Source: Chrysomallon squamiferum (Eukaryota > Mollusca > Gastropoda > Neomphalida > Peltospiridae). From it: a stretch of DNA of 25,000 bases. Below, one piece after another: positions 1 to 9,800 of the stretch. Under the pieces are notes generated by a model. It had not been told where the DNA came from and did not search any database. It was given only the letters and a program-made list of their open reading frames with translations. The stretch is taken from the NCBI GenBank assembly GCA_012295275.1, contig CM022677.1, positions 26,367,544-26,392,543 of the forward strand, given 5' to 3'. How positions within the stretch are numbered: position 1 is the stretch's first letter; every line of letters begins with the position of its first letter. The position numbers were made by a program, and so were the translations under genes.

Positions 1-123
1 AGAAAATGGTAATAAATAAATAAATAACTAAATCTTTGAAATAAAAAAAATACTTTTATTTTAAAAGAAAACACTTAATATTAGAAAATGATAATAAATA
101 AATGAATGAATGTTTGACAACAG

Positions 124-288
124 GAAGAAAATGTTGATGTGGGGTTGCTGCTGAAGCTGCAGAGCAAGGTGAAGGAACTGGAAAACGACAAACAGCGTCT
201 GCGACGTCAGATTGACAGACTGGAAGACGCCAACGCGGCCGATTCTCCCACAGCTGTCATCACAGACTCTGCGTTCAGTGCGCTGAAG
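124..288 (+). CDS. Myo5: Myosin V medial-tail exon, duplicate copy A (phase 0-0)
   Basis: Internal exon of an unconventional class V myosin, a dimeric actin motor that carries vesicles and organelles. It encodes 55 residues, starting EENVDVGLLLKLQ and ending FSALK. The borders are ACAG before 124 and GTAAAA from 289; both edges fall between codons. The LKLQ..VK.LE...K..L pattern is a coiled-coil heptad stretch that I recognise from the vertebrate Myo5a tail (LFLKLQKRVTELE region). The basic RLRRQIDR part lies around residues 25-32, and the C-terminal part (DANAADSPTAVITDSAF) looks less coiled. The pyrimidine tract before the acceptor is poor and the donor is non-consensus beyond GTAAA, which fits regulated splicing. 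Codons are clearly GC-richer than the flanks. It is homologous to the exon at 3471-3638. The exact 3' splice site is inferred: an AG at 126-127 is an alternative but would break the phase agreement. Confidence 0.85.
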
Positions 289-1653
289 GTAAAACAAGAG
301 AAAACACACATTTTAGTTCTCTTTTTATTACAGTTGTGAGTTTTAATTGTTTTTAGTTGTACCAGTAGGCTGTGCTTTATTTCTTATTTTTTGACATCAT
401 GTTAAACTCCCAAAAAGAACACATACATATTTGTCTTTATAATTTTGTTTTTTTCTTTTTCTTTATTTTTGCTGGTTTGGTTAATTTTTTTATAATGATT
501 ATTTGTTTTTCTGTAAAATTTTATATTATATTTATTGTATTTGTTTTGGAGGTTTTTTTAGAAATTTTTGTCTGCTTTTTCTGTATATAATTTTATTCAG
601 GGGTTTTATTAGTAATGTTTAGTATGTATATTTTTATTTTTTCTCCAAGGTTTGATTGTTACAGACATAATTAACATTAAAATTGAAATAATGTTATATC
701 ATCTAAACACAATTCAGTCTTAATTTATAAAAAAAAGAAGAAGAGCAGTAATTAAAAAATAAAAATAAAAATAACCATTTAATAGTTAATCAGTCTTCTG
801 TTATTTTAGCTGGAGTAAACATATTTTAATTAATGTCATTGTCAGTGCTTGATTATATAAATATAAAGGAGATATTGCCTGCATTCTATCATATATACAT
901 ATAAGCATCATTTTATTTCTTCTGTCTAGTGTAACATGTTGCTTTTTTGTTTCTTGTGCATCACAATGTTATTTTATGTATATAGATATTAAATAAGTAT
1001 TTAGTGTATGATAAACCACAAAAAGAAACAGGTAATCAAATATTGGTGAATACTGTTTTCACTTTTAATTATCAAATTCCACTTTTCATATTTTCATGGT
1101 TTTAAATGAAATTTACAAATGAAAACAACTTGATGTGTATGTAGCAGCTAATGTTAAATTGTACATTACAGTTTATGATTTTTAAATGTTGACAGGTAAA
1201 ATGACATCTAAAATTTATATATAGTGTTGCAGTTATATTTTACATATAGAAATTTAAACATAATGAAATATGTGTTTTTAAAGGAACAAAGGCAAGATGC
1301 AGCAAATGTTATTAATATTTTAATCAGTTGCAATTACAATTCAAATACACAAATGGTAGTAGTTTGGAGAATGAAAAATGTTCACATCAGGATCAAAAAG
1401 CATATGCCGAATGTTGTTAATAGAATTTACATAGTGATTTAAGTCTATACTTGGTTCTTGGTGCACACAAATGTGGTTCGTAGAAACAGACCAACTAAAA
1501 TCTACATGTTGATATTTTAATAAATAAATAAATAAGAATACAAAAAGTGATTTTGCAATAGTGTATTCAGTTAAAATTTAGTCTTGGATGCAGAAATATA
1601 AATTTGTGTTTGTAGAACTGATGATTGTCATTATTACAGCTTAAATAATAATA
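289..1653 (+). other. Intron between duplicate exons, unique AT-rich part
   Basis: About 1.36 kb of AT-rich sequence with many stops in all frames and no recognisable exon, RNA gene or transposon. The first few hundred bases are strongly T-rich on the plus strand. Short open frames here have no coding-like composition. Confidence 0.7.
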
Positions 1654-1721
1654 GTGTGTGTGTGTGTGTGTGTGTGCGTGTGTGCGTGTGTGCGCGTGTG
1701 TGCGTGTGTGTGTCTGTGTGT
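1654..1721. repeat. (GT)n microsatellite with GC interruptions
   Basis: Alternating purine-pyrimidine tract of GT with several GC substitutions (GTGCGTGTGCGC), about 68 bp. Such tracts can adopt Z-DNA; that is general knowledge, not shown here. It lies about 115 bp before a long minisatellite. Confidence 0.95.
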
Positions 1722-1836
1722 TGATGAAACTGATATTTGCATGACAGAATGTTTGTTTGCATGGAGATATTAAAGAGACAAATTTGTATGTATAACAAAA
1801 TCTTGGTCGACAGGAAGCAGTGTCAAATGTCAGTTA

Positions 1837-3442
1837 AAATTTACTTGTGAGTGTATTAAATAGACTAATTTACATCTGACTATTAAATAGAGAAATTTAC
1901 ATGTGACTGTATTAAATAGACTAATTTACATCTGACTATTAAATAGAGAAATTTACATGTGACTGTATTAAATAGACTAATTTACATCTGACTATTAAAT
2001 AGAGAAATTTACATGTGACTGTATTAAATAGACTAATTTACATCTGACTATTAAATAGAGAAATTTACATGTGACTGTATTAAATAGACTAATTTACATC
2101 TGACTATTAAATAGAGAAATTTACATGTGACTGTATTAAATAGACTAATTTACATCTGACTATTAAATAGAGAAATTTACATGTGACTGTATTAAATAGA
2201 CTAATTTACATCTGACTATTAAATAGAGAAATTTACATGTGACTGTATTAAATAGAGAAATTTACATCTGACTATTAATTAGAGAAATTTACATGTGACT
2301 ATTAAATAGACTAATTTACATCTATTAAATAGAGAAATTTACATGTGACTGTATTAAATAGAGAGATTTACATGTGACTGTATTAAATAGAGAGATTTAC
2401 ATCTATTAAATAGAGAAATTTACATGTGACTGTATTAAATAGAGAGATTTACATCTATTAAATAGAGAAATTTACATGTGACTGTATTAAATAGACTAAT
2501 TTACATCTGACTATTAAATAGAGAAATTTACATGTGACTGTATTAAATAGACTAATTTACATCTGACTATTAAATAGAGAAATTTACATGTGACTGTATT
2601 AAATAGACTAATTTACATCTGACTATTAAATAGAGAAATTTACATGTGACTGTATTAAATAGAGAAATTTACATCTGACTATTAATTAGAGAAATTTACA
2701 TGTGACTATTAAATAGACTAATTTACATCTATTAAATAGAGAAATTTACATGTGACTGTATTAAATAGAGAAATTTACATGTGACTGTATTAAATAGAGA
2801 GATTTACATGTGACTGTATTAAATAGAGAAATTTACATGTGACTGTATTAAGTAGAGAAATTTACATGTGACTGTATTAAATAGAGAAATTTCCCTGTGA
2901 CTGTATTAAATAGACAAATTTACATGTGACTGTATTAAATAGACAAATTTACATGTGACTATTAAATAGAGAAATTTACATGTGACTATTAAATAGAGAA
3001 ATTTACATGTGACTATTAAATAGACTAATTTACATCTATTAAATAGAGAAATTTACATGTGACTGTATTATATAGAGAAATTTACATGTGACTGTATTAA
3101 ATAGACAGATTTACTTGTGACTATTAAATAGACAAATTTACTTGTAGCTGTATTAAATAGATTTACTTGTGACTGTATTAAATAGACAGATTTACTTGTG
3201 ACTATTAAATAGACAAATTTACACGTAACTGTATTAAATAGACAAATTTACTTGTAGCTGTATTAAATAGATTTACTTGTGACTGTATTAAATAGACAGA
3301 TTTACTTGTGACTATTAAATAGACAAATTTACACGTAACTGTATTAAATAGACAAATTTACTTGTAGCTGTATTAAATAGATTTACTTGTGACTGTATTA
3401 AATAGACAGATTTACTTGTGACTGTATTAAATAGAGAAATTT
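1837..3442. repeat. Minisatellite, 27/29-bp units forming a 56-bp higher-order repeat
   Basis: About 1.6 kb of tandem units, roughly 55-60 copies. The two main unit types are a 29-mer with core TTTACATGTGACTGTATTAA and a 27-mer with core TTTACATCTGACTATTAAAT. They alternate strictly at first (about 1890-2240), giving a 56-bp higher-order period, and later mix irregularly with shortened and point-mutated units. The array fills half of the intron between the two duplicate myosin exons and ends about 28 nt before the second. Open frames inside it arise from unit lengths and are not genes. Confidence 0.97.
3141..3420. repeat. Exact 110-bp higher-order repeat inside the minisatellite
   Basis: The word CTTGTAGCTG recurs at 3141, 3251 and 3361, exactly 110 bp apart. 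The first two copies are identical over the full period, and the third matches for about 60 bp before diverging. Each period holds four diverged minisatellite units, so a whole block was recently re-duplicated (or collapsed/expanded in assembly). Confidence 0.93.
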
Positions 3443-3470
3443 GTGTGTCTGACAAAGTATTGGTTGGCAG

Positions 3471-3638
3471 GATCAAATGTCCAGCGCTGATGATGTGGCG
3501 TTGGTGCTGAAGCTGCAGAAGCGAGTAAAGCACCTGGAGATGTTGAAGAACAAACTGACGAACGAGCTGGACGAGAAGGAGGAGAGAGATGAAAGCAATT
3601 ACCAGATGGGAAGTGATTTTGCCTACGACAGTCTGAAG
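3471..3638 (+). CDS. Myo5: Myosin V medial-tail exon, duplicate copy B (phase 0-0)
   Basis: Second copy of the same coiled-coil segment, 56 residues, beginning DQMSSADDVALVLKLQKR and ending FAYDSLK. It is the closer match to the vertebrate Myo5a segment LKLQKRV.ELE.......DELDRKEE and YESLK. Borders are GGCAG before 3471 and GTATTT from 3639, both in phase 0. The 168-nt length is a multiple of three, so inclusion, skipping or exchange with copy A all keep the frame. Copy B is more acidic in its centre (NELDEKEERDE) than copy A (RLRRQIDR). The acceptor has a poor pyrimidine tract, with a branch-point-like CTGAC about 20 nt upstream, and the donor is weak after GTAT. The in-frame ATG at 3477 is not an initiator, because the exon continues the upstream frame. 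Confidence 0.9.
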
Positions 3639-4175
3639 GTATTTCACACTAACTACAACACGATGAGTGCTGCTGCAAGTCGTGGAGCCTCTGCTGTCTG
3701 TTTATATAATCTCTTCTCTTTCCTTGCAGAGAATTGCAAAACACTTCATTGATAAAAGAAAATGATTTTTTTGTTAATACATTTAAATATGCAGGAGTTT
3801 CCATTCTCTGTATATATAAAATTGTTTTTCTTTTCATCTTTAACTTAGAGAATTTATAGATATTCTCATTAAAATGATTTTTATATTATTTATTAATTTT
3901 TTTTTTTGTAAATAAATTTAAATAGTTTTACATATACAGTTCGTTTGGTAAATGAAAAGATAAATAAAAATCTGTTTCTGATTTTAAAAAGACATTGTAA
4001 TGTTTTGTTACATTTTTTTTTTTTAGAACTAATTTAAAGATAATTATTTATCTTCATGTTCACTGATAAAAGTTTAAGTAATTTCTTTCACATTTCATCT
4101 TAATTTCTCTTCTTTTAGTTTCCTTACTAATTAATTTAATTTTCAGTTAATTTACTATTTACCCTTTGCTTAGAG

Positions 4176-4177
<2 letters not shown>

Positions 4178-4230
<53 letters not shown>
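4178..4230. repeat. (TAA)n microsatellite
   Basis: About 17 uninterrupted TAA/ATA triplets. Confidence 0.97.
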
Positions 4231-4801
4231 TTTGATTATTCAGAAAGTTAGTTTTCTTCATGAAGTAAAAATCTAGATTTTTTCAAATGTGCAAACTGTT
4301 CTTTACAGCACGTGAAACAGCCATGTATATCAAATAAATTACATTTAGAAATAACTATATCAGTTTGTAATGAACTAGTTTATTTTAGAATATTCTAATG
4401 TATTCTTTGATTCTGTCAAAGCTTTGGATTATTGAAGCTGATGGGGATTAACCCGTAACCTACATATATTATAAATAAAATATATTTGACTAATGATGGG
4501 CATAATAATCGTATAACAGTAGAAGATTTATTATTAACAGTATATATATTAGTATTATTATTTATTTTTATATATGTGTGGCTGTTTTACCTTGAGCAGT
4601 AGACATTGACACAAAAGATCTTGCTTGAGTTTGAATATATAAGATTTTTAAAAGTAATTGTTAATAAATTAAAATGATAGGCGAATGTTATATTTGTGTC
4701 ACTGTTTCTAGTAAAGTTGCTAGAATGTGTGATTATGTAGCATCTTGCTGTCAGTGCTAATTCATACTTTATCATATATTCTTAACATTATTTTTAGATT
4801 A

Positions 4802-5045
4802 TCTGTCTACCTGTCTGTCTGTCTGTCTGTCTGTCTGTCTGACTATCTAGCTGTCTGTCTGTCTGTCTGTCTGACTATCTAGCTGTATGTCTATCTAGCT
4901 GTCTGTCTGTCTGTCTATCTAGCTGTCTATCTGTCTGTCTGTCTGCTGTCTGTCTATCTGTCTGTCTGTCTGTCTATCTATCTGTCTATCTAGCTGTCTA
5001 TCTATCTGTCTGTCTGTCTGCTGTCTGTCTATCTAGCTGTCTAGC

Positions 5046-5075
<30 letters not shown>
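4802..5075. repeat. Compound (CTGT)n / (CTAT) tetranucleotide array
   Basis: About 270 bp of CTGT repeats broken by CTAT, CTAGCTGT and GACTATCTAG blocks that themselves recur, so the array has grown both by single units and by multi-unit blocks. A smaller CTGT array of the same type occurs at 20053-20116. Confidence 0.96.
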
Positions 5076-5076
<1 letters not shown>

Positions 5077-5802
5077 ATATAAAATGTACACACTTGTGCA
5101 TTGACTGTTTTTGTTAGACTGTTTGTCTTGCTGTGGATATTATACTAATTCATATTGTATATTCAGATGTTATTTATCAGTGTTTATGTATATATATATA
5201 TAAAATGTATGTATGTATCTATATATACATATTTGTGCATACTAAAACGCATGGATGAATTATGTATCAATATGTAATATTTATATTGCATGGATGAATA
5301 GTATCCTATACCCGCTAATTTATATATTCAGATATATGGTGTTAGATGTGCCTCCCCATTATGTTAGGGAGCCTGAACAGTACAGAGGCTATCACACATG
5401 AACACTAGGGATATTAAAATTATTTATAACTAATTTCAGGATTGCTGTAAGGAGGTTACATTTCGTATTACATGAAAGTTAAGATGTACTGATTATAACT
5501 CTGTTTATTTATTTGTAAAATCTTCATCTTCAAACTATGTTCCATAATCAAGTACACGAAAGTTCATTTAGTATTTTCTTCCATTGAAAAACAAACAATA
5601 TAAATATTTCTAATTCAGAAGTATTTTGAAAAATTAGAAAATATATATATATATATTTTTTTATTTTTTATAAAAAAAAATATTTTGTCTATAAATAATC
5701 GTGTGTTTGTGTGTGCAATTTGTGTGTGTGACATATAGCAAGTATGTCACTGTATAGTTGTACGTATGTTAATATTCTTTTATAGTGACCTTCCCCCACA
5801 CA

Positions 5803-5834
<32 letters not shown>

Positions 5835-6120
5835 TAAAATATAAATAAAGAGGAAAGGAAAAAATGAAAACCAACACAGATGTATGTTGAGTAAAGTGTT
5901 TTAATGATGAGTTTTATGTCTGTGAATTTTCAATACCTCTTTGTGCTCAGTCATAGTAGAACTGTTTAAATCAGACATTGGACTGTACTGGAGGTGATTA
6001 TCAAAGTTAACTGAGTTATTATAGAAGTGTTTGTTATTAGGATGTTTGAAATACATATAAATGTTTCATTAATAATGTTTTTTACTAGTTTTAAATATGT
6101 TATTAATAATATTTTTCAGA

Positions 6121-6291
6121 TTACTATTACTATTATTATTATTTTTGATATTGTTGCTATTATTGTTATTATTATTTTTGATATTGTTGTTATTACTGTT
6201 ATTATTGTTGTTGTTATTACTGTTATTATTATTTTTGATATTGTTGTTATTACTGTTATTATTATTTTTGACATTGTTGTTATTACTGTTA
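6121..6291. repeat. ATT/GTT triplet region with imperfect 33-bp period
   Basis: Mixed ATT, GTT and ACT triplets in which a GATATTGTTG(T/C)TATTA block followed by ATTATTATTTTT recurs at about 6147, 6180, 6237 and 6270 (spacings 33, 57, 33). A simple triplet tract is turning into a minisatellite. It gives long open frames of Ile/Leu/Val on one strand and Asn on the other, which are not genes. Confidence 0.9.
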
Positions 6292-6597
6292 TCCAGCATT
6301 TAGCACAAATGATTTTATTTGTTTAATTCATTTTGTATTTGTTCAAATCTTTTGTTTCTGCTTTGTTAAAGTTTCAGTATCCATGATTTCCTTTTTGTGA
6401 AATGATGAATATTTTCAAGAGAAACACATTTAAAAATATATAAATGATAATTATAATAAAACATTAGTTATCTATCATTTACAGTTATTTTTCACTTTAA
6501 ATTTTTGTTTTTCCTGATATGAATTAATTTTACAAAGAATTTTCTTAAATAAATGTTTTTGTTTAATTATTATTTTTTTTCATAATTTTATTTTGAT

Positions 6598-6599
6598 AA

Positions 6600-6642
<43 letters not shown>
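6598..6642. repeat. (AAT)n microsatellite
   Basis: About 14 AAT triplets roughly 100 bp upstream of the next myosin exon. Confidence 0.97.
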
Positions 6643-6739
6643 TGTTATGATCTTCAGACACTAAAACAGTTTTATTATTAAAATAATTATGTTACTATCT
6701 TAACAAATATTATTATTATTATTATTGTTTTTTTCACAG

Positions 6740-6866
6740 ATGCAGGAACTACAGAATGAGAATGACAAACTGAAACGAGAAGTGCAAGGTTTAACGAGAT
6801 CAATAGCAGAAAGTACAAACTTTGATAACAGTGGCAAAATTTCTCCTGCAGGCAAAAAGTTCCTTG
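6740..6866 (+). CDS. Myo5: Myosin V coiled-coil exon (phase 0-1)
   Basis: Encodes 42 whole residues plus one base. The coiled-coil MQELQNENDKLKREV is followed by a linker (TNFDNSGKISPAGKKFL). The start matches the vertebrate Myo5a stretch RQELESENKKLKNEL, which in that protein directly follows YESLK, so this exon joins either duplicate copy (both end in LK). The acceptor is strong (long T run then CACAG before 6740) and the donor is TTG/GTGAGT at 6867, in contrast to the weak sites of the duplicate pair; it is probably constitutive. The last base G is completed by GA of the 48-nt exon (Gly) or by AT of the exon at 9801 (Asp). The in-frame ATG at its first codon need not be a start. Confidence 0.92.
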
Positions 6867-7399
6867 GTGAGTTCCACAGATTAAAATAAACTTACACAAG
6901 TTTCTAGATAGAAATTAATATTTTCTGCACAAGACTTTCATGTTTATTTATTTATTTACAATATTGTTAGTTCTTGCCTTTTATGCATTTAAGCATCACA
7001 CCAGAATTTAATCATCTCTGAAACAAAGGTGTGTTGTTGTTTTTTTATCTGATTTAAAAACAGATGTGTGTTTTGAAATTAATTTAAAATTTATTGAGAG
7101 AAGAGAGCATTTCTAGAATTTTATAATGATTTAGAATTTTTTTTGTACAGTTTTGTTTCTTTGTTTGATAATGTTTAACACTGCATGATTTTTTAAATTT
7201 AATTTGCATGAAATGTTGTTGGTTTTTTTGTTTTTGACTGAGCATTTTTCATAATCACTTTTCATAATCACTAAAACATTAATAGATGTAATGCTTGATT
7301 TGTATTTTTAACTCACTAATTCTTCTTCTTCAAAATACAGCTAACTCCAAAATTTATTTAAAATAACAGTAACAAAAATAATCAAATTTTTCTGAATCA
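6867..7399 (+). other. Intron, AT-rich, no visible feature
   Basis: About 530 bp after the strong GTGAGT donor. It is AT-rich, with stops in all frames, and I see no exon, RNA gene or well-kept repeat. Confidence 0.65.
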
Positions 7400-7857
7400 A
7401 ACGGTTTTAATATGGTGCAAAGATAACAGAATTATTTTAAAAATATTAAAGCTGTGAAGATCTTAATGGAATTATTTAAAAAATATAAATGTTTTAGTGT
7501 TTGTGAAGATCATAAAATAATTATTTTAAAAATCAAACAGTTTTAATATTTGTCAAGATAGTAACAATTATTTTAAAAATAAAACTGTTTTAGTATTTCT
7601 GAAGATGGTAACATAATTATTTAAAAAATAAAACTGAGTATTTGTGAAGATGGTAACATAATTATTTTGAAAATAAATCTGTTTTAATATTTATGAAGGT
7701 GGTAACAATTATTTTAAAAATAAAACTGTTGTAGTATTTGTGAAGATGGTAACATAATTATTTTAAACTGTTTTAGTATTTGTGAAGGTGGTAACAATAT
7801 TATTTTAAACTGTTTAGTATTTGTGAAGATGGTAACAATATTATTTTAAACTGTTTG
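7400..7857. repeat. Degenerate 45-60-bp tandem repeat
   Basis: Roughly nine imperfect units built on the words GTTTTAGTATTTGTGAAGAT, GGTAACA and ATTATTTTAAA. The last units (about 7740-7857) are the shortest and best conserved, and the first are strongly diverged. The array lies in the intron just upstream of the 48-nt exon, ending about 110 bp before it. Confidence 0.88.
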
Positions 7858-7968
7858 TTCTCTTGTTCCACTGACTCTGGTGTTTGTTTCATGGTGTTTG
7901 TTTCACAATTTGCTTTCTGGGGCTGCATGTTAATGCTGCTGCTTTCTGCTCTCTTCTCTCTGGGTTAG

Positions 7969-8016
7969 GAATCAGACGCTGGGGCAGCCTGAGGCGCTCG
8001 GCCACGCCTCTCAAGG
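7969..8016 (+). CDS. Myo5: 48-nt myosin V cassette exon (phase 1-1), basic insert
   Basis: Candidate microexon with a strong pyrimidine-rich acceptor (CTTTCTGCTCTCTTCTCTCT...TTAG before 7969) and a good donor (GTAAGA from 8017). Read in the phase left by the previous exon, it encodes GIRRWGSLRRSATPLK with no stop, and then hands phase 1 to the exon at 9801, so inclusion or skipping both keep frame (KKFL-GIRR...PLK-DELEAM or KKFL-DELEAM). The insert has five Arg/Lys in 16 residues and RxxS/RxxT sites (Ser7, Thr13), with Thr13-Pro also proline-directed; kinase use is inference. Vertebrate Myo5a uses small in-frame cassette exons in its tail to switch partners; this one could act likewise, though I do not recognise it as a known exon. 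GC content is far above the flanks. Confidence 0.75.
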
Positions 8017-8027
8017 GTAAGACAGTC

Positions 8028-8131
8028 ATAAGTAAACAATAAGTAAACAATAAGTAAACAATAAGTAAACAATAAGTACACAATAAGTAAACAATAAGTA
8101 AACAAGTACACAATAAGTAAACAATAAGTAA
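8028..8131. repeat. 11-bp tandem array (ATAAGTAAACA) just after the cassette donor
   Basis: About nine copies of ATAAGTAAACA, starting only 11 nt downstream of the 5' splice site at 8017. Some units read AGTACACA. Each unit contains GTAA, a partial 5'-splice-site word. The unit shares ATAAGTAAA with the adjoining 56-bp array. Confidence 0.95.
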
Positions 8132-8150
8132 TCTGTCTAATGTTAGTGTG

Positions 8151-8790
8151 ATAAGTAAATTGTGAAATATAAGTAAAATGATTTGTGAAAGATAAAAACA
8201 GTGATAAGTAAATTGTGAAATATAAGTAAAACGAATGATTTGTGAAAGATGAAACAGTGATAAGCAAATTGTGAAATATAAGTAAAATGAATGATTTGTG
8301 AAAGGTGAAACAGTGATAAGTAAATTGTGAAATATAAGTAAAATGAATGATTTGTGAAAGATGAAACAGTGATAAGTAAATTAATAAATATAAGTAAAAT
8401 GAATGATTGGTGAAAGATGAAACAGTTATTAAAAAAAATATAAGTAAAATGAATAATTTGTGAAAAATGAAACAGTGATAAGTAAATTGTGAAATATAAG
8501 TAAAATGAGTTGTGAAAGATGAAACAGTTATAAGTAAATTGTGAAATATAAGTAAAATGATTTGTGAAATATGAAACAGTGATAAGTAAATTGTTAAATA
8601 TAAGTAAAATAATTTGTGAAAGATGAAATTGATAATTAAATTGTGAAATATAAGTAAAATGATTTGTGAAAGATGAAACAGTGATAAGTAAATTGTGAAA
8701 TATAAATGAACGAGTAACTTGTGAATAATAAAGGTAAGGAAATTAATTTATTTGTGAAACATAATAAACAGTTTGTGAAAGATAAAACAA
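8151..8790. repeat. 56-bp minisatellite containing ATAAGTAAA
   Basis: About ten imperfect units with the order ATAAGTAAATTGTGAAATAT, then AAGTAAAA(T/C)GAATGATT, then TGTGAAAGATGAAACAGTG. The clearest units (about 8203-8400) are 56-57 bp; others lack parts of the centre. Units decay toward 8790. Confidence 0.94.
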
Positions 8791-9527
8791 GTAATTCATG
8801 AAATTAAAAAATAAGTTCACATCTTACTATAAAAGGCCACAAGATAGAGATCTAATCTGAGTCTGTGGGAATTCAGTTTGTATGTGTTGTTATTATTTTC
8901 ATTTTATAATTCTTTTTAAATAAAACAAATAGGAAAATATGAATAAAGAAAATAATATTTAGCTGTATGTAAATACAGAAAAGAATGAGCTGAAAAAAAA
9001 CAAAACACAATATTAATATTATTACTAGTTCTATCTTATTGTCATAAGATCAAAGGGAGACAATCCAGATGAAATCCAGTAAGAAATCCCATTATTTTGC
9101 TTTTAAAACATTTTGTTGAGAGTAGCTATACTTATTTAATGCTTGTAGTAACAACTGTAACAAATAAATAAATTCTAAATACTGGACTGTTAGTGCATGC
9201 TTGGATAATTATTAGTCTGGTTCACTTAGAAATCTTTTTGTTACTAATTTTGCTTTCAGTGCTTGCTTTAATATTCTTAATATTTATTTACTAATAGCAT
9301 TGTTTGAAAACATGGTCTTTAATATCTAACATGAAATAACCAGTTTAAACATTACTTACAAAATTACTTTTTATAAATATAATCTGTACTTAGTAAGTTA
9401 TTGGAGCAGCATAGGTAATTAGGATTTCACTAAGATTCTGTTTCTTAGTGTAATTTATATTCAGCTTAAAAAGAGATACTGAGAGAGAATGTCTGTAGAA
9501 ACTGCATATTTACAGATAGATATACAC

Positions 9528-9530
<3 letters not shown>
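8791..9530 (+). other. Intron, AT-rich, no gene seen
   Basis: About 740 bp of unique AT-rich sequence. A short AAAGGGAGACAA word at 9052-9063 is discussed as a possible molluscan repeat trace. No exon with coding character was found. Confidence 0.65.
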
Positions 9531-9601
<71 letters not shown>

Positions 9602-9626
9602 CTCTCTTTCTCTTTTCTCTCTTTCT
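9531..9626. repeat. (TC)n microsatellite within a 96-nt pure pyrimidine tract
   Basis: About 33 TC dinucleotides followed by mixed T/C, with no purine from 9531 to 9626 on the plus (transcribed sense) strand. It ends about 174 nt before the acceptor of the next exon. UCUU/CUCUCU tracts are classical PTB-family binding sites, and mirror-repeat TC tracts can form H-DNA; both are established in general and inferred here. Confidence 0.95.
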
Positions 9627-9737
9627 GTTGGTATTATACTGTTATTTCTCTTTCTCTTTGTATTTGTTTCTTTAAGTAGCTCTATCTTTGTTATTACTCT
9701 CTCTCTTGTTAGTAATTTTCTTTTACAACAGTATCAT

Positions 9738-9767
9738 AATAAATAAATAAATAAATAAATAAATAAA
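9738..9767. repeat. (AAAT)n microsatellite
   Basis: About seven AAAT units directly upstream of the AAAGGGAGCTAACTC word and exon 9801-9990. Confidence 0.95.
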
Positions 9768-9779
9768 GGGAGCTAACTC
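9765..9779. repeat. AAAGGGAGCTAACTC word (possible molluscan interspersed-repeat trace)
   Basis: Differs by one base from AAGGGAGATAACTC, a word I associate with molluscan genomes. It abuts an AAAT tract and lies 21 nt before an exon acceptor. Related words are at 9052-9063 and, in reverse complement, at 24415-24426. Confidence 0.4.
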
Positions 9780-9800
9780 AGTTTGTATGAACTCCCGCAG

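Larger units (their letters stand above)
3639..6739 (+). other. Myosin V intron, 3.1 kb
   Basis: Intron between copy B and the next coiled-coil exon. It contains no exon I can support. Notable contents are a TAA tract, a compound CTGT/CTAT array, an ATT-derived 33-bp repeat and an AAT tract, annotated separately. The stretch 5325-5450 is unique and less AT-rich but shows no open frame of coding character. Confidence 0.7.

Noticed and set aside
1837-3442. CRISPR-like regular repeats
   Set aside because: Units are contiguous tandem copies without unique spacers, and the context is a eukaryotic intron.
3477-3479. ATG at the start of exon B (and at 6740) as translation starts of separate small genes
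   Set aside because: Both are internal codons of exons with AG/GT borders and matching phase in the myosin V tail.
3315-3647. 110-codon minus-strand open frame across the minisatellite and exon B
   Set aside because: It is the antisense of the myosin exon plus repeat units. The plus-strand exon explains the openness.
9489-9746. Ser-Leu repeat open frame
   Set aside because: It is the translation of the (TC)n microsatellite.
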